Assembly: GCF_004366595.1 (NCBI RefSeq)
Contig: NZ_SORE01000009.1
Span: 124,001-188,000, forward strand
Length of the DNA stretch: 64,000 bases
From: Paraburkholderia rhizosphaerae
Lineage (GTDB): Bacteria > Pseudomonadota > Gammaproteobacteria > Burkholderiales > Burkholderiaceae
Reading direction: 5' to 3'
A program made the position numbers and the translations under genes. Below, piece by piece: positions 1-9,866 of the stretch. The notes under the pieces are model-generated. The model was not told where the DNA came from, ran no database searches, and saw only the letters and a list, made by a program, of their open reading frames with translations. Numbering within the stretch: the stretch's first letter is position 1; the number at the start of each line of letters is the position of its first letter.

Positions 1-420
1 GACACCCGAGCCGCCCGCGCCGTAGAACTCGATCCGGCGTGCATGCGCTAGCAGCCCGATTGCCGCGGCCACGCTGTCCGTCGACAGGTTGTTGCGCACC
101 TGGATCAGCGCGCCGATGGTCCGGTCCAGCACCTTCGCAGCGACCCCGGGCGCTGGTTCATCCGGCCGAACGTCACGATAGACGGCAGGCACGTCCGCTG
201 CAATGCCTTGCGCGAGGCGGATCTTGAATTCGCGGAAGCCTGAAAACCCGAGTGCGTGACAGAAACGCGCAATGGTCGGCTGGCTCACGCCCGCGCGCGC
301 CGCGACTTCGGTCATCGACAGGTCCAGTACCTCGCGCGGCGCCTCGATCACGTAGTCGGCGAGCTTGCGTTCGGACGGGCGAAGCTGGTCACGCATGGCT
401 TCCACTTGGGACAACATCAT
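1..420 (-). CDS. hexR: HexR-like RpiR-family transcriptional regulator (3' part beyond window)
   Basis: The minus strand is open from a tandem ATG at 420/417 to the window edge, giving the first 140 residues. An N-terminal RpiR-type helix-turn-helix is visible (AARAGVSQPTIARFCHALG), followed by a linker and the start of a SIS sugar-phosphate-binding domain (RIEFYGAGGSGV). In proteobacteria HexR represses Entner-Doudoroff genes and is released by the intermediate KDPG (2-keto-3-deoxy-6-phosphogluconate). The divergent edd-eda operon and the two palindromes between the genes fit that role. The C-terminal SIS domain lies outside the window. No strong ribosome-binding site is seen before the start. 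RpiR family is near certain; the HexR assignment rests on context. Confidence 0.85.
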   Translation of the reverse strand, partial: MMLSQVEAMRDQLRPSERKLADYVIEAPREVLDLSMTEVAARAGVSQPTIARFCHALGFSGFREFKIRLAQGIAADVPAVYRDVRPDEPAPGVAAKVLDRTIGALIQVRNNLSTDSVAAAIGLLAHARRIEFYGAGGSGV

Positions 421-476
421 CGGAGAACTCGCACTATGCTGAAGAAACGGGTGGACTATAGCTGATCGAAAGAATA

Positions 477-491
477 GGTACAAAAACTACA
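477..491. promoter_or_regulatory. Candidate HexR operator 1 (hexR side)
   Basis: Read on the minus strand this is TGTAGTTTTTGTACC, an imperfect palindrome with GTAG/GTAC arms around five T. It lies about 57 bases upstream of the hexR start and nearly matches the second site at 608-622. Its form resembles known HexR sites, which are AT-centred palindromes with TGTAG/CTACA-type arms. Autoregulation is inferred. Confidence 0.55.
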
Positions 492-607
492 TAACGCCGT
501 ATAGGTGAATACCCTGATGTCATCGTGTTTTGCTGAAACCCCGCAACGACGCGGCTTATGAGGCGTTTCACTGAATCTCGAATTTAGCGCGACTCACGTT
601 GATTCGG

Positions 608-622
608 TGTAGTTTTTCTACT
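608..622. promoter_or_regulatory. Candidate HexR operator 2 (edd side)
   Basis: TGTAGTTTTTCTACT: the arms GTAG (609-612) and CTAC (618-621) are perfectly complementary around TTTTT. The site is about 97 bases upstream of the edd start. The two near-identical palindromes flank the 298-base hexR-edd intergenic region, as expected when one repressor controls both divergent units. Confidence 0.6.
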
Positions 623-718
623 AAACTCGGTGTGCACGGCCTGAGAGCCGTCCCCGCGATACCACCGCATCCGGCGCGCGTTCAAGCGCATCCGCCAGCC
701 AGCGACGAAGGAGCATCG

Positions 719-2668
719 ATGGTTTCCCCGCATTCGCAACTGATGAAGGTCACGCGTCGCGTGATCGAGCGCAGCAAACCGACCCGCGCCGCGTACCTCG
801 CGCGCATCGAAAAGGCGCAGGGCCATTTCCCGGCGCGCGGCACGCTGTCCTGCGCGAACCTCGCGCACGGCTTTGCCGGACTCGAAGGTAACGATAAGCT
901 CGCGATCAAGACGATCGGCCAGCCGAACATCGGCATTGTGTCCTCGTACAACGAGATGCTGTCCGCGCATGCGCCATACAAGACATTCCCCGACATCATC
1001 AAAGCCGCCGCGCGCGAAAACGGTGGTGTCGCGCAATTCGCGGGTGGCGTGCCGGCAATGTGCGACGGCATCACCCAGGGCAACGCGGGGATGGAACTGT
1101 CGCTGTTCTCGCGTGAGGTGATCGCGATGAGCACGGCCGTCGCGCTCACGCACAACATGTTCGACGCGGCACTGTGCCTTGGTGTGTGCGACAAGATCGT
1201 GCCCGGCCTGATGATCGGCGCCCTGCAATTCGGCCATCTGCCGACTATCTTCGTGCCCGCAGGCCCGATGACGAGCGGCCTGTCGAACGACGATAAAGCG
1301 AAGATTCGCCAGCAATTCGCGACCGGCGGATGCGATCGCGGCGCGCTGCTCGAAGCAGAAGCCGCCGCGTATCACGGCCACGGCACCTGCACGTTCTACG
1401 GCACCGCGAACAGCAATCAGATGTTGATGGAAGTGATGGGCATGCATCTGCCGGGCTCGGCGTTCGTGCATCCGCACACGCCACTGCGCGATGCGCTCAC
1501 CGCGCAGGCCGCGCGCCGCGTGCTCGATCTGACGGCCGACCGCGGCAACTATATGCCGATTGGTCATGTAGTCGACGAGAAGGCGGTCGTGAACGGAATC
1601 GTCGCGTTGCTCGCGACTGGCGGCTCGACCAACCATACGTTGCATCTGGTCGCGATTGCGCGCGCCGCTGGCGTGATCATCGATTGGGATGATTTCGATG
1701 CGCTGTCGCAAGCGGTGCCGCTGCTCGCGAAGGTCTACCCGAATGGCAAGGCCGACGTGAACCACTTTCATGCAGCCGGCGGCGTCGCATTGCTGGTTCG
1801 CAATCTGCTTGAAGGCGGCCTGTTGCACGACGATGTGAACACGGTTGCCGGCAAAGGCCTCGCGCACTACACGCAGGAGCCCAAGCTGATCGACGGCCAG
1901 TTGACGTGGGTGCCGGGTGCAGCTGAAAGTCACGACACGAAGGTGTTGCGCGACATCAAGGAGCCATTCCAGCCGGATGGCGGGCTGCGCCTGGTGCAAG
2001 GCAAGCTGGGTCGCGGCGTGATCAAGATCTCTGCTGTGGCGCACGAGCATCGTGCGGTGAAGGCGCCGGCTATCGTGTTCGATTCGCAGGAAGCGGTACA
2101 GGAAGCCTTTGACAACGGCGAGCTCAAGCGCGATTTCATCGCGGTGGTGCGGTTCCAGGGCGCGCGCGCAAACGGCATGCCTGAGCTGCATCGTTTGACG
2201 CCGCTTCTGGGCGTGCTGCAGGATCAGGGTTTCCATGTCGCGCTGGTCACCGACGGACGGATGTCCGGCGCATCGGGCAAGGTGCCCGCAGTGATTCACG
2301 TGTCGCCCGAAGCGGTGTTGCAAGGCCCGCTCGGCAAGGTGCGCACCGGCGATACGATTGTGATCGACGCGCAAGCCGGCGTGCTCGACATCGAGATCGA
2401 TGAAGCGCAATGGGCGGCACGGCCGCTCGCCGAATGCCACCATCAGGCGGAGAACGAAGTGGGGTTTGGTCGCGAACTGTTCGGCGTATTCCGTGCGTCG
2501 GCGGCGCCGGCGGAGCTGGGTGCGTCCGTGTTCGGTCCGCTGGTCGGTGAGACGGGCTACGACGAAGGGTCGAGCGAGCATGCGAGCGCGAAGCATGCGG
2601 CTCGCTCATCGAAGCATGCCGCGGCGAACACTGCACACGCGCAACCCGCCCACGCAATGCACAAGTAA
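719..2668 (+). CDS. edd: 6-phosphogluconate dehydratase
   Basis: Edd dehydrates 6-phosphogluconate to KDPG, the first committed step of the Entner-Doudoroff pathway in the cytosol. It belongs to the IlvD/Edd family of Fe-S dehydratases. Family cysteines are visible in [10 protein letters not shown] (about residue 115), GVCDKIVPG (157) and [13 protein letters not shown] (224); the C-terminal signature is [12 protein letters not shown]. The ATG at 719 is chosen because AAGGAG sits 6-10 bases upstream and the family fold begins directly after it; upstream in-frame codons are not protein-like. At 649 residues it is longer than the usual ~605, because of a low-complexity C-terminal tail of about 32 residues rich in Ala and His. 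eda follows after 11 bases, so the two form an operon, probably under HexR. Confidence 0.97.
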   Translation: MVSPHSQLMKVTRRVIERSKPTRAAYLARIEKAQGHFPARGTLSCANLAHGFAGLEGNDKLAIKTIGQPNIGIVSSYNEMLSAHAPYKTFPDIIKAAARENGGVAQFAGGVPAMCDGITQGNAGMELSLFSREVIAMSTAVALTHNMFDAALCLGVCDKIVPGLMIGALQFGHLPTIFVPAGPMTSGLSNDDKAKIRQQFATGGCDRGALLEAEAAAYHGHGTCTFYGTANSNQMLMEVMGMHLPGSAFVHPHTPLRDALTAQAARRVLDLTADRGNYMPIGHVVDEKAVVNGIVALLATGGSTNHTLHLVAIARAAGVIIDWDDFDALSQAVPLLAKVYPNGKADVNHFHAAGGVALLVRNLLEGGLLHDDVNTVAGKGLAHYTQEPKLIDGQLTWVPGAAESHDTKVLRDIKEPFQPDGGLRLVQGKLGRGVIKISAVAHEHRAVKAPAIVFDSQEAVQEAFDNGELKRDFIAVVRFQGARANGMPELHRLTPLLGVLQDQGFHVALVTDGRMSGASGKVPAVIHVSPEAVLQGPLGKVRTGDTIVIDAQAGVLDIEIDEAQWAARPLAECHHQAENEVGFGRELFGVFRASAAPAELGASVFGPLVGETGYDEGSSEHASAKHAARSSKHAAANTAHAQPAHAMHK

Positions 2669-2679
2669 GGAGTGTGACC

Positions 2680-3315
2680 ATGACGGCAAAGAAAGTAAGC
2701 GATATTGTGCGGCTCGGTCCGGTGATTCCGGTGCTCGCATTCGATTCGGTTGAGCAAGGCGAACAGGTGTCGCGCGCACTGCACGCTGGCGGCGTGAAAG
2801 TGCTCGAGATCACGCTGCGCACCGAGTCCGGCCTGAAGGCGATCGAGCGTGCGAGCCAGCTGGCCGAAGACATCGTCGTCGGCGTCGGCACGATTACGAA
2901 ACCCGAGCAATGTGCGCTCGCGAAGAAGGCGGGTGCGCAGTTCGGCGTGTCGCCCGGCCTGACAAAAGAAATGCATAAGGCGGCACAGGATGCGGGCCTG
3001 CCGTTGCTGCCCGGCGTGATGACGCCGACGGATATCATCGTCGCGCTTGAACTCGGCTATGAGATCGTGAAGTTCTTCCCCGCGCAGCAAGCGGGCGGTG
3101 TGCCGATGTTGCAGGCGTTCCAGGGACCGTTCCCTTCGCTGAAGTTCTGTCCGACCGGAGGCATCACCGCCGAGTCCGCGCCGAATTTTCTCGCGCTGCC
3201 GAACGTCGTTTGCGTCGGTGGTTCGTGGCTCACGCCGAAGTCTGCGCTCGCTGCGCAGAACTGGGACGAGGTCACGCGCCTCGCGCGCGCGGCCAGTGCG
3301 CTTGCCGCACATTGA
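2680..3315 (+). CDS. eda: KDPG aldolase (2-dehydro-3-deoxy-phosphogluconate aldolase)
   Basis: Eda cleaves KDPG to pyruvate and glyceraldehyde-3-phosphate, completing the Entner-Doudoroff pathway. The 211-residue protein is a class I aldolase TIM barrel. Expected active-site residues are in place: Glu43 and Arg47 in LEITLRTE, and the Schiff-base Lys131 in VKFFPAQ. The PTGGI phosphate-binding segment follows. The ATG at 2680 has TAAGGAG seven bases upstream and is preferred over an in-frame GTG at 2674. It is the second gene of the edd operon and is followed by a strong intrinsic terminator. Confidence 0.97.
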   Translation: MTAKKVSDIVRLGPVIPVLAFDSVEQGEQVSRALHAGGVKVLEITLRTESGLKAIERASQLAEDIVVGVGTITKPEQCALAKKAGAQFGVSPGLTKEMHKAAQDAGLPLLPGVMTPTDIIVALELGYEIVKFFPAQQAGGVPMLQAFQGPFPSLKFCPTGGITAESAPNFLALPNVVCVGGSWLTPKSALAAQNWDEVTRLARAASALAAH

Positions 3316-3367
3316 ACCGATGCGCTTTAACGGCTGATTCATCGCAACGCCCAGATCCAGCATAACG

Positions 3368-3413
3368 GAGCCTCGCCATTGCAGCCACATGGCTGCGAAC
3401 GCGAGGCTTTTTT
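3368..3413 (+). terminator. Intrinsic terminator of edd-eda
   Basis: AGCCTCGC (3369-3376) pairs with GCGAGGCT (3401-3408) and is followed by a T run. Within the loop a second perfect hairpin, GCAGCC-acat-GGCTGC (3381-3396), makes a nested structure. It separates edd-eda from gntT. Confidence 0.85.
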
Positions 3414-3569
3414 GTTATAGATGTTCCGGCGAACGGCGGCGCACGGCTTGCGTTGCGAACGGCTCGCTCGGCCACGGCTCAAACCGTCACGTAGTTAAAC
3501 TTCGCGTCCTGGTACGCGACGTGCAGCTGGACTCTGCATTCGAAACTAATAACGCAACGGAGGGGCTTC

Positions 3570-4931
3570 ATGGAGGCTGTGCACGGCAGCATGCTGCTGG
3601 TCTACGCGGTGATCGCGATCGCGGTGCTGATCCTGATGATCACGCGCTTCAAGGTCTACCCGTTCCTTGTCCTGCTGATCGTTTCGCTGCTGCTGGGGCT
3701 CGCGGTCGGTATGCCGATCGGGTCGATCGTCAAATCGTTCGAAACGGGCAACGGCAATACGCTTGGCCATATTGCGATCGTCGTCGGTCTGGGCACGATG
3801 CTCGGCAAGATGATGGCCGAATCGGGCGGCGCCGAGCGGGTCGCGACCACACTGATTCGCTGGTTCGGCGAAAAGAACATTCACTGGGCGATGATGTTCG
3901 TCGCGATCATCGTCGGGTTGCCGGTGTTTTTCGAAGTGGGCTTCGTGCTGCTGATTCCGATTGCGTTCAACGTTGCGAAGCGCACCGGCAAGTCATTGCT
4001 GCTAGTCGGGTTGCCGATGGTCGCGGGTTTGTCGGTCGTGCATGGGCTGATTCCGCCGCACCCGGCTGCGTTGCTCGCGGTGCAGGCGTATCACGCGGAT
4101 ATCGGCAGGACGATTGTGTACGGGTTAATCATCGGCGTGCCGACCGCCATCGTCGCCGGGCCGTTATTCGCGCTGCTGATTCATCGCTATATCGCGTTGC
4201 CCGAGAACAATCCGCTTGCCGCGCAATTCGTCGCTTCCGACGAGCATCAGCAAAAGCGCGATCTACCGAGCTTCGGTGTCACCCTTTTTACGATTCTGCT
4301 GCCGGTCATTTTGATGTTGATCGGTAGCTGGGCCGATCTCGTATCCGAGCCGAAGACGCTCCCGAACGACCTGTTGCATTTCATCGGCAACACCGACGTC
4401 GCGCTGCTGATTGCGGTGCTCGTCAGCTTCTGGACGTTCGGCGCGCAGCGCGGGTTCAATCGCGAACAGATTCAGAAGTTTTGCGGCGACTGTCTCGCGC
4501 CGATCGCGGGCATTACGCTGATTGTCGGCGCGGGTGGCGGCTTCGGTCGCGTATTGATGGATAGCGGCATTTCGAAGCAGATCGTCGAGACCGCGACGTC
4601 CGCGCATCTTTCACCGCTGCTGCTGGGCTGGAGCGTCGCCGCGCTAATTCGGCTCGCGACCGGCTCGGCGACGGTCGCGATGACGACGGCGTGTGGAATT
4701 GTCGCGCCGATTGCATCGGCGGGCGCGGTGGCGGTGAAGCCGGAATTGCTCGTGCTGGCGACGGGCACAGGCTCGCTGATTTTCTCGCACGTGAATGACG
4801 GCGGCTTCTGGCTGATCAAGGAATACTTCGGGATGACGGTGGGTCAAACGTTCAAGACGTGGTCGCTGTGCGAGACCATCATTTCGTTGCTGGGTTTGGG
4901 ACTGACCTTTGCATTGGCGGCGGTGCTGTAA
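3570..4931 (+). CDS. gntT: Gluconate permease, GntP family
   Basis: This 453-residue inner-membrane protein of the gluconate:H+ symporter (GntP) family brings gluconate into the cell for GntK. It is almost entirely hydrophobic, with about 12-14 predicted membrane segments and typical GntP motifs (LPVFFEVGFVLLIPIAF; HPAALLAVQAYHADIGRTI; RLATGSATVAMTTACGI; FSHVNDGGFWLIKEYFG). The ATG at 3570 has GGAGGGG just upstream. gntK begins 10 bases after its stop, so the two are co-transcribed. GntT, GntU and GntP paralogues cannot be told apart here. A related hydroxy-acid such as idonate is possible, but the gntK and edd-eda neighbours favour gluconate. Confidence 0.93.
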   Translation: MEAVHGSMLLVYAVIAIAVLILMITRFKVYPFLVLLIVSLLLGLAVGMPIGSIVKSFETGNGNTLGHIAIVVGLGTMLGKMMAESGGAERVATTLIRWFGEKNIHWAMMFVAIIVGLPVFFEVGFVLLIPIAFNVAKRTGKSLLLVGLPMVAGLSVVHGLIPPHPAALLAVQAYHADIGRTIVYGLIIGVPTAIVAGPLFALLIHRYIALPENNPLAAQFVASDEHQQKRDLPSFGVTLFTILLPVILMLIGSWADLVSEPKTLPNDLLHFIGNTDVALLIAVLVSFWTFGAQRGFNREQIQKFCGDCLAPIAGITLIVGAGGGFGRVLMDSGISKQIVETATSAHLSPLLLGWSVAALIRLATGSATVAMTTACGIVAPIASAGAVAVKPELLVLATGTGSLIFSHVNDGGFWLIKEYFGMTVGQTFKTWSLCETIISLLGLGLTFALAAVL

Positions 4932-4941
4932 GGAGTATTCG

Positions 4942-5436
4942 ATGATTCTGATTGCGATGGGCGTATCGGGCGCCGGCAAAACCCGTATCGGCGAACTGCT
5001 GGCCGAGCGCTTGCACTGCGCGTTCACCGACGGCGACGCGTTTCACAGCGAGGCGAACAAGGAGAAGATGCACAAAGGCATACCACTGACCGACGAAGAC
5101 CGTTGGCCGTGGCTGAACGCGATACGCGCGGCGATCGAGCAAAAGCAGCACGCGCACGAGACGGCGGTGTTCACGTGCTCGTCGTTGAAGCGCTCATATC
5201 GAAACATCTTGCGCGCCGGCGATAAGGACGTGTGCTTTGTCTATCTGCGGGGGACGCGCGAGGTGCTGGAAGAAAGGCTCAAGACGCGCACCGGACACTT
5301 CTTCGACCCATCGCTGTTGCAGAGCCAGCTGGACACGCTCGAAGAGCCGGGAGAGGACGAAGCGATTGCCGTGAGCATCGAACAGACGCCGGAGCAGATT
5401 GTCGATAGCGTGCTAGATCAGATGAAGCAGCGCTGA
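4942..5436 (+). CDS. gntK: Gluconokinase
   Basis: GntK phosphorylates gluconate with ATP to 6-phosphogluconate, the substrate of Edd. The 164-residue P-loop kinase starts with a Walker A loop (GVSGAGKTRIG, residues 7-17), followed by FTDGDAFHSEANKEKM and DRWPWL, both typical of the GntK family. The length is close to the usual ~170. The ATG at 4942 has AAGGAG upstream, overlapping the gntT stop region. A longer in-frame reading from 4909 is rejected because it would lie inside gntT. Confidence 0.96.
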   Translation: MILIAMGVSGAGKTRIGELLAERLHCAFTDGDAFHSEANKEKMHKGIPLTDEDRWPWLNAIRAAIEQKQHAHETAVFTCSSLKRSYRNILRAGDKDVCFVYLRGTREVLEERLKTRTGHFFDPSLLQSQLDTLEEPGEDEAIAVSIEQTPEQIVDSVLDQMKQR

Positions 5437-5460
5437 CACGTTTCCCGGAGTTTTCCCGAT

Positions 5461-5500
5461 GCGGCATTCGATAAGGAGCTTCCCTCAGGCGCCGCTTTTT
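5461..5500 (+). terminator. Possible terminator after gntK
   Basis: GCGGC (5461-5465) can pair with GCCGC (5491-5495), followed directly by six T. The stem is short and the loop long, so this is a weak candidate. It lies between the convergent gntK and purB. Confidence 0.45.
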
Positions 5501-5525
5501 TAGCAGACGCCGTATCAACCGGGAC

Positions 5526-6965
<1,440 letters not shown>

Positions 6966-7209
6966 TTACCACTGTGGGCGTTTTGCTTTGCCGGCCTGAG
7001 CGCGGGCCGCCGTTCCGGCGGTCGGTCTGGCGTGGCGTATGCCCGTGTGGCGGGCGGGACTGGACAGGTCGCGCCGCCTGGCGGCATGAACCTGCGCGAC
7101 GGATTCCAGCGGCGTCCAGGATGGGCGATCACGTCTGCTACTCGCGTTCGCCGCAACGGCCGCCGCTAGAATGCTGTCTTCACTTTCTCCGCGGTAAGCA
7201 GGCTCTCGC

Positions 7210-8169
7210 ATGGAACTGAAATGGCTCGAAGATTTCGTGTCGCTCGCGGAAACCCGCAGCTTCAGCCGCTCGGCGGAACTGCGGCACGTCACGCAGCCGG
7301 CGTTTTCGCGCCGCATTCAGGCGCTCGAGGCATGGCTCGGCACCGAGCTGATCGACCGTTCGGTGTATCCGACGCGGCTGACCAACGCGGGCCAGGTGTT
7401 CTACGAGCAAGCGCTGGCGATGCTCTCCCAGTTCCACGAGGCCCGCACATTGCTGCGCGGCCACACGGCGACGCCTGCCGCGACCATCGAATTCGCGGTC
7501 CCGCACACGCTATCTCTGACCTATTTCCCGCGCTGGCTGCAGCGCATCGAAGCGCAGCTCGGATCGATCCATACCCGGCTGCGCGCGCTGAACGTGCACG
7601 ATGCGGTGTTGTCGCTCGTCGAAGGGGGCTGCGACCTGATCATGGGTTATCACCATCCGAGCCATCCGGTCGCGCTCGATCCTGCGCGCTACGACATGTT
7701 GACGCTCGGCATCGAACCGATCAGCCCGTTCTCGGCGCCAGGCCGCGCCGGCCGCGCACGACATACGCTGCCCGGCACGCCGGCCGCGCCCGCGCCTTAT
7801 CTGTCCTATACGCCGAACGCCTATCTGGGCCGCATGACCGAGGTGATCATCTCGAACGCGCCGCAACGGCTGTATCTCGATCGCGTGTACGAGACCGACA
7901 TGGCGGAAGGTTTGAAAGCGATGGCGCTCGCCGGACACGGCATCGCGTTCCTGCCGCACAGCGCGGTCGACGATGCGGTTGCGGACGGCCGCCTGATCCG
8001 GCTCGACCGCTCGTCCCGCGGCGGCGGACCGCAAGGCCAGTTCACGCTGACGATGGAGATCCGTCTGTATCGCGACAAGCTGGCCGCGCAAGGTGACGAC
8101 CCACGTCATACGCTGGTACGCGCGCTGTGGGACGTGGTGTCCGCGGAGCTCGCGCAGGACGCGCGGTAA
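7210..8169 (+). CDS. LysR-family transcriptional regulator next to glutamate dehydrogenase
   Basis: A 319-residue LysR-type regulator. The N-terminal winged helix-turn-helix is clear (FSRSAELRHVTQPAFSRRI, about residues 18-36, then LIDRS...PTRLTNAG). An effector-binding domain of two periplasmic-binding-like lobes follows (FPRWLQRIEAQ; GLKAMALAGHGIAFLPHSAV). It lies 152 bases upstream of, and in the same direction as, the glutamate dehydrogenase gene. A LysR-type interrupted palindrome sits between them, so control of that gene is likely. The effector is unknown; nitrogen or glutamate signals are guesses from context. Confidence 0.9.
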   Translation: MELKWLEDFVSLAETRSFSRSAELRHVTQPAFSRRIQALEAWLGTELIDRSVYPTRLTNAGQVFYEQALAMLSQFHEARTLLRGHTATPAATIEFAVPHTLSLTYFPRWLQRIEAQLGSIHTRLRALNVHDAVLSLVEGGCDLIMGYHHPSHPVALDPARYDMLTLGIEPISPFSAPGRAGRARHTLPGTPAAPAPYLSYTPNAYLGRMTEVIISNAPQRLYLDRVYETDMAEGLKAMALAGHGIAFLPHSAVDDAVADGRLIRLDRSSRGGGPQGQFTLTMEIRLYRDKLAAQGDDPRHTLVRALWDVVSAELAQDAR

Positions 8170-8224
8170 AAGCGCCACGCTGGCGGCGCGCACCGTCCGC
8201 AACAGCATTTTTTGGTTTGCGAAG

Positions 8225-8245
8225 GTTATGCAAATTAAACATAAC
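8225..8245. promoter_or_regulatory. Candidate LysR-regulator binding site before glutamate dehydrogenase
   Basis: GTTATG (8225-8230) and CATAAC (8240-8245) form a perfect inverted repeat with a 9-base AT-rich spacer, and contain the T-N11-A signature of LysR-type regulators. The site is about 77 bases upstream of the gdhA start and downstream of the LysR gene itself. Confidence 0.5.
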
Positions 8246-8321
8246 GGGATGATCAAACGGCATTGGCCTTCATTCAGGCGATTTTCGACAATGGCGACAT
8301 TCGTTGACCGCTGGAGTGTTC

Positions 8322-9626
8322 ATGTCATCCCAATCGAAGTTCGAAACATCGCTGGAAGCCCTGCCATCCTATCTGCATAAAGACGACCTGGGCCCGTGGG
8401 GCAACTACCTGCGTCAGGTCGATCGCGTCGCGCCGTACCTCGGTACGCAGTCGCGCTGGCTCGAGACGCTCAAGCGTCCGAAGCGGATTCTGATCGTCGA
8501 TGTGCCGATCGAACTCGATAACGGCACGGTCGCCCATTTCGAGGGCTATCGCGTGCAGCACAATGTGTCGCGTGGGCCCGGCAAGGGTGGTGTGCGCTAT
8601 CACCAGGACGTGACGCTGTCGGAAGTGATGGCGCTGTCCGCCTGGATGTCGGTCAAGAATGCGGCGGTCAACGTGCCGTACGGCGGCGCGAAAGGCGGCA
8701 TCCGCGTCGACCCGCGCAAGCTGTCGCGCGGCGAACTCGAGCGCGTGACGCGCCGCTACACCAGCGAAATCGGCATCATCATCGGGCCGAACACCGATAT
8801 CCCCGCGCCGGACGTGAACACGAACGAGCAGATCATGGCGTGGATGATGGACACCTACTCGATGAACCAGGGCCAGACGGCTACCGGTGTGGTCACCGGC
8901 AAGCCGATCACGCTCGGCGGCTCGCTCGGCCGCCGTGAAGCCACCGGCCGCGGCGTGTTCGTGGTCGGCTGCGAAGCGGCGCGGCGCACCGGTCTTTCGA
9001 TCGAAGGTGCGCGCGTCGCAGTGCAAGGCTTCGGCAACGTCGGCGGCATCGCGGCGCGGCTCTTTCAGGAAGCCGGCGCGAAAATCGTCGCGGTGCAGGA
9101 TCATACCGGCACGCTACATAGGTCGAGCGGCATCGATGCGCGAGCGCTGCTAGAGCACGTCGCGAAAACCGGTGGCGTCGGCGGGTTCGCCGAGGCGGAC
9201 ACCATCGCCAATCACGACTTCTGGTCCGTCGAATCGGACATCCTGATTCCGGCCGCGCTCGAAAACCAGATCACCGAGAAAAACGCACCGGGCATTCGCA
9301 CGAAGATCGTCGTCGAAGGCGCGAATGGCCCAACCACGACCGCGGCCGACGACATCCTGCGTGACAAGGGCATCCTCGTCATTCCAGACGTCGTCGCGAA
9401 TGCGGGTGGCGTGACCGTGTCGTATTTCGAATGGGTGCAGGATTTCTCGAGCTTCTTCTGGACCGAGGACGAAATCAACGAGCGGCTCGAACGCGTGATG
9501 CGCGAAGCATTTGCAGCGGTCTGGCAGGTCGCGGACGAGCAGAAAGTGTCGGTCCGAACGGCGGCGTTTATCGTCGCCTGCAAGCGGATTCTGATGGCGC
9601 GCGAGATGCGCGGGCTTTACCCCTGA
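8322..9626 (+). CDS. gdhA: Glutamate dehydrogenase (Glu/Leu/Phe/Val dehydrogenase family)
   Basis: This enzyme interconverts glutamate with 2-oxoglutarate and ammonium in the cytosol. The 434-residue protein shows the substrate-binding lysine region ([24 protein letters not shown]), the Rossmann motif VQGFGNVGG, and the C-terminal EGANGPTT...[11 protein letters not shown]...YFEWVQ of hexameric glutamate dehydrogenases of the ~420-430-residue class. The ATG at 8322 has TGGAGTG upstream and is preferred over one at 8304. Cofactor choice (NAD or NADP) cannot be fixed by eye. The neighbouring glutamate importer suggests a catabolic role. A strong terminator follows. Confidence 0.95.
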   Translation: MSSQSKFETSLEALPSYLHKDDLGPWGNYLRQVDRVAPYLGTQSRWLETLKRPKRILIVDVPIELDNGTVAHFEGYRVQHNVSRGPGKGGVRYHQDVTLSEVMALSAWMSVKNAAVNVPYGGAKGGIRVDPRKLSRGELERVTRRYTSEIGIIIGPNTDIPAPDVNTNEQIMAWMMDTYSMNQGQTATGVVTGKPITLGGSLGRREATGRGVFVVGCEAARRTGLSIEGARVAVQGFGNVGGIAARLFQEAGAKIVAVQDHTGTLHRSSGIDARALLEHVAKTGGVGGFAEADTIANHDFWSVESDILIPAALENQITEKNAPGIRTKIVVEGANGPTTTAADDILRDKGILVIPDVVANAGGVTVSYFEWVQDFSSFFWTEDEINERLERVMREAFAAVWQVADEQKVSVRTAAFIVACKRILMAREMRGLYP

Positions 9627-9682
9627 TTTCCACCTGTCACAAACAGATTGTGTGCGATTGGGTATCATCGCGCACATTACAG

Positions 9683-9714
9683 GCGGACGGCGTTGTAAGA
9701 TGCCGTCCGCTTTT
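9683..9714 (+). terminator. Intrinsic terminator of gdhA
   Basis: GCGGACGGC (9683-9691) pairs perfectly with GCCGTCCGC (9702-9710) and is followed by TTTT. Confidence 0.85.
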
Positions 9715-9794
9715 GCGTATGCGTTCCGTTGGGAGGCACTGCGCAATGCAATGCCGCACGCCGTGCTGGATTTACGCAACATACGCGTCCAAAC

Positions 9795-9809
9795 ATGGTT
9801 AACAACCAT
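9795..9809. promoter_or_regulatory. Palindrome in the gltI upstream region
   Basis: ATGGTT-AAC-AACCAT is a perfect 6-base inverted repeat in an AT-rich stretch about 60 bases before the gltI start, where the promoter is expected. It may be an operator for the glt operon; the binding protein is unknown. Confidence 0.35.
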
Positions 9810-9866
9810 TCTTTCATAATATTTACTTTGATACACTGGCGCCGGTATTTGCCAAGGAGATCACAA

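Noticed and set aside
584..2596. Long antisense open frame (670 codons) opposite edd
   Set aside because: It mirrors the high-GC third positions of edd, has an Arg/His-rich shadow composition and no family motif.
3490..3510. Third HexR-like site before gntT (CGTAGTTAAAC)
   Set aside because: Only one half-site resembles the motif; the other arm does not pair, so HexR control of gntT is not claimed.
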